A DNA stretch of 64,000 nucleotides, from assembly GCF_041260155.1 (NCBI RefSeq), contig NC_091929.1, positions 26,226,080 through 26,290,079 on the forward strand, written 5' to 3'. The translations under genes and the position numbers were made by a program. Position 1 is the stretch's first letter. Each line of letters opens with the position of its first letter. Below the pieces are notes generated by a model. That model made no database searches. It had not been told where the DNA came from and saw only the letters and a program-made list of their open reading frames with translations. This DNA is from Ptychodera flava. Its lineage: Eukaryota; Hemichordata; Enteropneusta; Ptychoderidae. This document shows, one piece after another, positions 57,048-64,000 of this stretch.

Positions 57048-58954
57048 TCTGTGGCAAGGCTCTCACTAGGAAACGATGGTGTATCTTTTGCTCAGACGGA
57101 AAAACCACCCACTTTGCAATATTTACGGTCTAATAACTTTTTGATCTTTCCGATATAATGGCATATGTGTTTTAGTAATTAAGTAAAGTGAGCCTTGCTT
57201 GGCTTAACAAGGGGCAACTGCATTCAAAGTCGCCTTAACAGCCGATTTTGTCGAATTTGAGAAGAAGATTTGTAAACTATTATTTTTCAGAATTTTCTAT
57301 GCCCTATATCTCTACAGCTAAGCATGGCTATGACTGTTCTAGTCTGTATCAGAGTCCAACGGGGCTGCTGTCTATTGAACAATGACCAGTGAGGGACCAC
57401 ATTACAAAGCTAATCTTCTACTTCATGTTCTAAGCTAGTATTCCTTTCACCTGTTATTGCGGCTCATATTTTATTGATTAGGGTCAAAGTTCAACATATC
57501 ATAGGTAAGGAAAGAATACTAATAGTCTAGTGCACAAACACAGCTACCTTCAAATTGACCCCGCAATGGTTCTTGCCTACTGAATCAGGTACTGCATGAT
57601 GCCACCCTGGCACCCTTTGGCATTCTGAAATATTCAAGATGGCCGTCAAAATGGTCATATATCAGCTCTATGAGATGCTGTGATAGTGATTTTTGTGCCC
57701 ATTGCAAGATAAATGGGGTAAAGCAATCCATTCCTGGAAGTGATTGGCTTGTGCGATCCTTACTTTGCATAAAACCTAAGGTGACCGACAAAATGGCTCC
57801 TTCGAGCCATATCTCAATCAACTGAGCAGCTACGATACTGGTTTGGGTGTCCTTTGAAGGGTCTTAGGGATCAAGGAATTTGTGACACACGAAGCTGAAA
57901 AGAACTTATCTTGAAGTCGATATTCTCTAGATCCACTTAAGAAAATGTTATATTACGAATTCAGGGAAACGCAGATTTGTAACAAAACACAGGACATATA
58001 CACTTAAAGCACTTTTTCTTTGGACTTTGGAAAGGCGATCTGTTCACCAATGTCACCGGCCGCATAGCCATTTTTAAATAATAAGACAACATACCATATT
58101 TTCGGGGTAAAAAATCAGCAGTGGAATAAAAATCAACAGAAATGGAGCGGAAACATGTGTAATTAAAAACATGGACATAGCTACCATAATTGTAGGATGC
58201 TGGGCGACGTCACAATTTAACCGGATGTTTATTGTGGTTAGAACATGTCAAACCGAACATATTATATCTATTGTACATTACATGTAGGTTCCTTCTCAAC
58301 GTTCCTTTACAAAACAACAAACAACTATCACATTTTACATGCCGGTAATGGCCCCGTGAACTTTGGTTCCAACAAGAACTTAACCTAGAAGTCACACAAA
58401 CGTAAATAGAACATGTTATTGTAAAAACATATGTTGACCCACTGGAAGATAATTGGAAGAGTGAACTCACTCGGTGTTGAACATGTTAAAATAATGACAA
58501 TATGCAAATTATAAAAAAAATATATTGACATGTAAGTTCTGATTGGACGGGAGCTTTCGCCGGCCATGGTAAAATACCTCCAATCCTCCCAAAGTACTGA
58601 AATGTTCGCCAGAGCTACACTGGGACCTCGCCTAGCTAAGAAGCGTTAGGTGGAGAAAAAGGACATATTTACTTTGATAGCAAGCTCAATTAGCAGCGGA
58701 ACTAGTCAAATGATCATATACATTAAGATAATTGCAATTAGAGTAATGTAAATGTTCAGAATGTCATTGTTTGAATGGGCTTATCAGAGCATTTAGCTTG
58801 CACTGCGCACAGTCAGCGTTATACCGTTTTAATCATCTGCGTTGTTTTTCCACTGGCGTATCCGTGTGGGTATTCTTCGTATCCTTGTCGTCAACAGTAA
58901 TCAGTCAGTAGGGTTGAATGTCTATCCGAAGACGATTGCTCAATAATTAATTTT
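57048..58954. other. Upstream region of the receptor gene
   Basis: 1.9 kb with no recognisable protein. The promoter should lie near 57,050-57,200 on the minus strand; the sequence there is AT-rich with no clear motif. The 78-codon frame at 57,585-57,821 is not protein-like. Confidence 0.5.
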
Positions 58955-60379
58955 GCTATCTCCCATTGTAGGCTCTAAAACTACGGAGAAAAAAAAAACA
59001 TTTAACAAAATAAACACAATTTAGGTGCTTCAAATAAAATTATTTGTTAGCCGTCCGCCTGCTGGTAGGTTTTCAGAGAAAATTAAGAAACCAAACACAA
59101 TGTTAAGACTATTACAAATAGAAATATTATTTTTTCGAAGGAAACCAAAGAAAATTTGAGCATATGTTAATACAGCGTGTGTTTTGTCTGTGTTTGATTT
59201 TTTCCCTGACTAGCTGGTAGGTTTTTCAAAAATGTAAGGACGGTAAACAAAGAATTTTCTTTAAATGGCCAAATATATATATTCTATAGTACACACCTAT
59301 TGCCTGGTATATATTCCCCGAGGCAGTAGGCCGAGGGGTATAGCAATGTGTTTCTAGTAACACACGGCCGCGAGGGGTAATGAACGGGCGCTATAGCCCG
59401 AATAAAGACCAGGTTATAGGTGTTTTATAACACACCACACGCTTATTTTGTATTATGTTATATAGTTTTTAATGTGTTTTGATATTTTGCACGGCAACAA
59501 TCCATTATGACAAGTTTACTGGGCGATGTTTCCACAGCGGTTTCAGTTGTACGTTGGTACCACTTTCTTTCAAAAAAATATTCTAAGCATACATAGCGGC
59601 ATCCTTAGTTTCACTTTAATCTGTTCCGTCGATGAGCTGTTCAAGTTTCTACGCTGTTGGAATGTTGGAAAATGTTGGAAAATCTGTTTTAGAGAGAGTG
59701 TCGTCGCTTATCCCGGACTCACATCACGTTCAAGTCACCCGCCATTGTTGTAAAGCTGCTATCTCCCATTGTAGGCTCTAAAACTACGGAGAGAAAAAAT
59801 ATTTAACGAAATAAACACAATTTGGTGCTTCAAATAAAATTATTTGTTTTCCGTCCGCGTGCTGGTAGGCTTTCAGAGAAAATTAAGAAACCAAACACAA
59901 TGTTAAGACTATTACAAATAGAAATATTATTTTTTCGAAGGAAACCAAAGAAAATTTGAGCATATGTTAATACAGCGTGTGTTTTGTCTGTGTTTGATTT
60001 TTCCCCTGACTAGCTGGTAGGTTTTTCAAAAATGTAAGGACGGTAAACAACGAATTTTCTTTAAATGGCCAAATGTAGATGTACTATTGTAAACACTTAT
60101 TGCCTGGTCTTTATTCGGGCCGTGTGTTAACAGAAACACATCGCTATTCCCTGAGGCAGTAGGCCGAGGGGTATAGTGGTACCACTTTCTTTCAAAAATA
60201 TTCTAAGCATACCTAGCGACATCCTTAGTTACACTTTAATCTTTATCGTCGATGAGCTGTTCAAGTTTCTACGCTGTTAGAATGTTGGAAAATGTTGGAA
60301 AATCTGTTTTAGAGAGAGTGTCGTCGCTTATCCCGGACTCACATCACGTTCAAGTCACCCGCCATTGTTGTAAAGCTGC
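58955..60379 (+). repeat. Tandem duplication of a 0.6-0.8-kb segment
   Basis: 58,955-59,759 and 59,760-60,379 start with GCTATCTCCCATTGTAGGCT, run in parallel with few changes, and end CCGCCATTGTTGTAAAGCTG. The first copy has an extra segment (59,300-59,520) with CCGAGGGGTATAGCAATGTG and a TTTTATAACACACCACAC palindrome; part of that occurs rearranged in the second copy. No protein recognised. Confidence 0.8.
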
Positions 60380-60938
60380 AGGAGAAACTACGGTCACGTG
60401 ACCGGGCACTTTTCCAAATTTGGTCAACACTATTTCCCTAAGGAAATAGCTTTTCAAACAATACCCTCTGACGTCACTTTTGTCGATCCGGTGGGGACTA
60501 GACGTATCTATTTTATCGTCATGTGACGTATTCTGGCGAATCGCGACACGGAATGAGCATGTGGTGTGTTATAACAATAAATATTAATTCGCAGATGGCT
60601 ATACGCTCAATGTGCGGTCATTGTGCTCACTATAACAGTCGCCTAGCTGCTCGTTCAACATGTCGCCCGTTGTACTGAAATCTCGAGTATACGCGGCTGC
60701 GCGGGGGATTTTCCCATGGTCTAATATGCACTGAATATGCACTCAGTTTTTGCGCTAGCCTTGTACATTTTCCAAGGTCCAGCAAAAAGTAAACTATTCA
60801 TCTCGAAACGTGATGTTCTTCATGAAAGAACCTATCAAAATCAATGCCGGGTACTGGGCTGTTTCGTAAGAAACCTCTTGTAAGGTGAAGCAATGTAAAT
60901 AAATAAAAGTCAATTTCAAAAATTAATGACAATCTTTA

Positions 60939-62545
60939 GCTAACGTGTTCACACACGTGAGCTAATGTCACAGCGATGCCTCTCTGTCTGTCCGTGTGTC
61001 TGTCTGTCTGTCTGTCTGTCTGTTTACACAATAACTCAAAAACGCCTGAACTGATTCGAGTCAGATTTGGTAGACAGGTACCATATGCTAATTGCAAGAA
61101 CTGATACGATTTTCGTTAGTATAGCTTACATATTAATGACGTTTTGCAATATCATTTTTTTCATATAATGGTTTCCCAATGGAGACAGTAATGACAGTGT
61201 CGACATATATCAAGGATTTCTGCAAGAGATTTCATGAAACTTTTCAAAGATGACAATCTCATAACATTATGCTGATACTGTGTCATGTCAATTATCTGTT
61301 CATTTGTATATTTAATGAACTTTTGTAATTGGTGACATAACTCTGAAATTCCTGCACAAAATTTTATGATAAATGCAACAAATATTGATCATATATATAT
61401 CTAATTGTACTTAGAAGCATTTGGCAGTGTCCAGTTAATAAGTAGCTCATTAGCATATTTTATGAAATTTTGCAATTAGTCATATAACTCCGAAATGACT
61501 GCACAAAATTTGATGAAATCTGCTGCAGATACTGATCCAACATATATCTGACTGTGTTGTAAAGCATTTAGTAGTGTGAAGTTAATTAAGGGTTCATTTA
61601 CATATTTAATGAAATTTGTAATTAGGTATATAACTCTAAAATTACTGCACCAAATTTTGTGAAACCTGCTACAGATATTGATCTAATAAATAATTAATTG
61701 TGCTTTGAAACATTGAGCAGTGTTCAACGGTTCATTTGCATATTTAATGAACTTTGTAATTAGTGATATTACTCCACTATTACAGAATTAAAGTTGATGA
61801 AACGTGCTACCTATGTTGATCTGATAGGTATCTAATTGTCCCACGAAGCATTGAGCAGTGTCAAGTTAATAAACAGCTCATTTGCATATTAAATTAAGTG
61901 TTGTAATTAGTGATTTAACTCTGAGAGTACTGTGCGAAAATTGATAAAACCTGCTACATATAATGATATAACAGATATCTGATTGTTCAGTGAAGCGTAC
62001 TGCTATTGATGAACCTGTTGTAAAACACGTGAGCACATTCAGTTCTCATCTGTTCATATAATGGTTTTCTATGGAGACAGTAATGAAAGTGTCGACATAT
62101 ATCAAGAAATACTGAACAAAATTTCATGAAACCGTTCACTAATGACAATCTCAGAACATTATGATGATACCGTGATCTGATAAATATCTAATTGTCGCGT
62201 AAAACACTGAGCAGTGTCAGGTTAATTAAGGGTTCATTTGCATATTTAATGGCCTTTGTAATTTGTGATATAACTCCGAAATCTCAGCATTACATTTGAT
62301 GAAACGTGCAACAGATGTTGATCTGATAGATTTCTAATTGTCTCATGAAGCATTGAGCAGTGTCAAGTTAATAAACAGCTCATTTACATATTAAATGAAT
62401 TTTTGTAATTGGTGATTTAACTCCGAGAGAACTGTACGAAAATTGATGAAACCTGCTACATATAATGATCTTACAGGTATCTGATTGTTCTGTGAAGCGT
62501 ACTACTATGTAATGAAGCTGTTGTAAACTACGTAAGCACATTCAG
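60939..62545 (+). mobile_element. Helentron/pearl-like element, copy and partial second copy
   Basis: Starts with the hairpin TTAGCTAACGTGTTCACACACGTGAGC and a TGTC microsatellite, runs through core repeats to AACACGTGAGCACATTCAG at about 62,040, then a second, internally deleted copy follows (62,045-62,545) with the same end. This locus lies upstream of the receptor gene. Confidence 0.6.
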
Positions 62546-64000
62546 TTCACATCTGTTTACTTTATTTGGAGTCCCTAAACCATTAAGCTTGTCTACTTGT
62601 GAAGATGTTCAAGAAGAATTCGCATACTGATAATACAACTCTAGCAAAAGCAGATAATATATATTAATAATTTGCCCCATTTTAACTGTATACACCATAA
62701 GATGGACCAGGTGGAATATTACTGTTTAAGTAGGGAAAGTTTATGATTTCAAAATTAAATTCTTTCCTTTTGTCATACAGCTTAGTGTGTAATTTAGTCT
62801 AATTTCCAAAAATAGATCACAGTGTGACGCTGAGCTCACACATTCTCTTGTTTTCTTTTATTTCTAATTTATCTTGATAGATGTGATGTAGGTACTTCGA
62901 AATCCCAGGATTGTTCACACTAATCAGATTATCGATATATGTATGGGTGTTGTTAAGGTGGAGAAGCATGTTCCCAATACAGTTTTTTTCAAAGCAATAT
63001 TTCTCATCAAAGATGACGAGGAAACCCCCTCATACTATATATTTTCAAAACGCAGAGACTCTAAAGTTTAGTATGGTAGCAGTAGTTTACTCGAAGGATG
63101 AAGTGGATGTATATTTGGGGTAAAAAACCTCAATTTTGGTATTAATGATAAAAATTAATTTAAGTCAAAAACATGATGCTATTTTCTGAAATGTAATATT
63201 TCACTTGAAAGAAGAGTATATGTAGAAAAAAACGACTATTTTATTTTGCATTATCTATCCTCATTCTAAAATGGCAAAGGTTGAAAGACTGACACTCAAA
63301 AAAGTGATTAAAATCATGATTAGCAAAATTACAGTGCCTCTTATTCAAAATGTAAAAACTTAATCACCTAACAAAATAGTTCATTTTGTAACATAGTATT
63401 CAAGGAACATAATGTGAAAATTTCAGAAAATTTGAGCTAGCAAGAGTGGAGTTAAATTCTTTGGAAACTTTGAAATTGGGAGGAAAAAGAAACATATTTT
63501 GCATATATTTGCATAAATAAACACTTCTTTATCACGCAACTTACGACTGCTTGACAAGCTACAAGGTGAACTCAACCAATATTTAAATTTTTGGTTAACA
63601 AATTAATTAAAATTGAATGAATATTTGCAAAAAAGTCATTTTTGAGCAAAATACACTGTGTAAGGTGCAGCGCCCCCTTAAAATACTTTGCAACTCTTTT
63701 AGTGCCGGAACTATGAAGAGACTGCATGAACTCAGCTTCATATGCCCCAGCTCCATATGAAGTCTGCAAGAAATGGTGCATAGTTCGTCCCCATACGAAT
63801 GCCTATAGTTTGCCTGGATGTCATTACAGTAAATGTGATGTATATGTTATCAATTAGCACCTTAATTACTTCCGTATCAGTGCATTTGCGTTTTGCATTA
63901 CTGTAATTACTAAAAGAGCTTGAGTTGTGCTTGATAACAATGTATTCATACTAGTGACTACCATTCTTGTGATAGAAGGAAGTTATGGCCAGGACTTTTA
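62546..64000. other. Right edge, no supported gene
   Basis: 1.5 kb AT-rich, only short frames, no repeat structure seen. Confidence 0.6.

Overview
The window looks like nuclear DNA of a marine invertebrate animal: AT-rich, with short coding exons, GT-AG introns and many interspersed repeats. A cell-surface receptor combining an F-type (fucose) lectin domain, a SUEL (rhamnose/galactose) lectin domain and an adhesion-GPCR core suggests an invertebrate deuterostome (lancelet or hemichordate grade) or a lophotrochozoan. The species cannot be fixed from sequence alone.

One host gene fills most of the window on the minus strand, from a signal-peptide exon at 57,047 down to a TM4 exon at 3,842, about 53 kb. 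I traced 22 exon-like segments whose splice phases fit end to end: signal peptide; F-type lectin (two exons, separated by a 24.5-kb intron); SUEL lectin; three tandem Ser/Thr-rich stalk exons, one with a lost splice acceptor; a sushi-like exon; EGF; hormone-receptor domain (two exons); GAIN (five exons); GPS (two exons); TM1 to TM4. TM5 to TM7 were not found.

The 24.5-kb intron inside the F-type lectin domain holds the main discovery: a complete-ended 15,892-bp DNA transposon (32,086-47,977) with 735/741-bp terminal inverted repeats and a 7-bp target duplication. It sits inside a 326-bp tandem repeat array that provides the empty site. It carries two convergent genes: a nine-exon P-superfamily transposase (plus strand) and a Pif1-family helicase with a long unrecognised C-terminal region (minus strand). 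P elements are not normally known to carry a helicase, so this looks like a replicative-type helicase captured by a cut-and-paste transposon. Both genes contain frame breaks, all at or beside homopolymer runs, while the terminal repeats are nearly identical. A 704-bp short element at 4,690-5,393 has similar CACAG ends and a 7-bp target duplication and may be a non-autonomous relative.

The rest is mostly repeats: a Helentron/'pearl'-like family made of about 145-bp core repeats with octamer motifs (three loci), a LINE insertion with the inverted structure of twin priming, another 5'-truncated LINE, a tRNA-like repeat array, several MITEs, fold-backs and microsatellites. The left 3.8 kb and right 7 kb contain no gene I can support.
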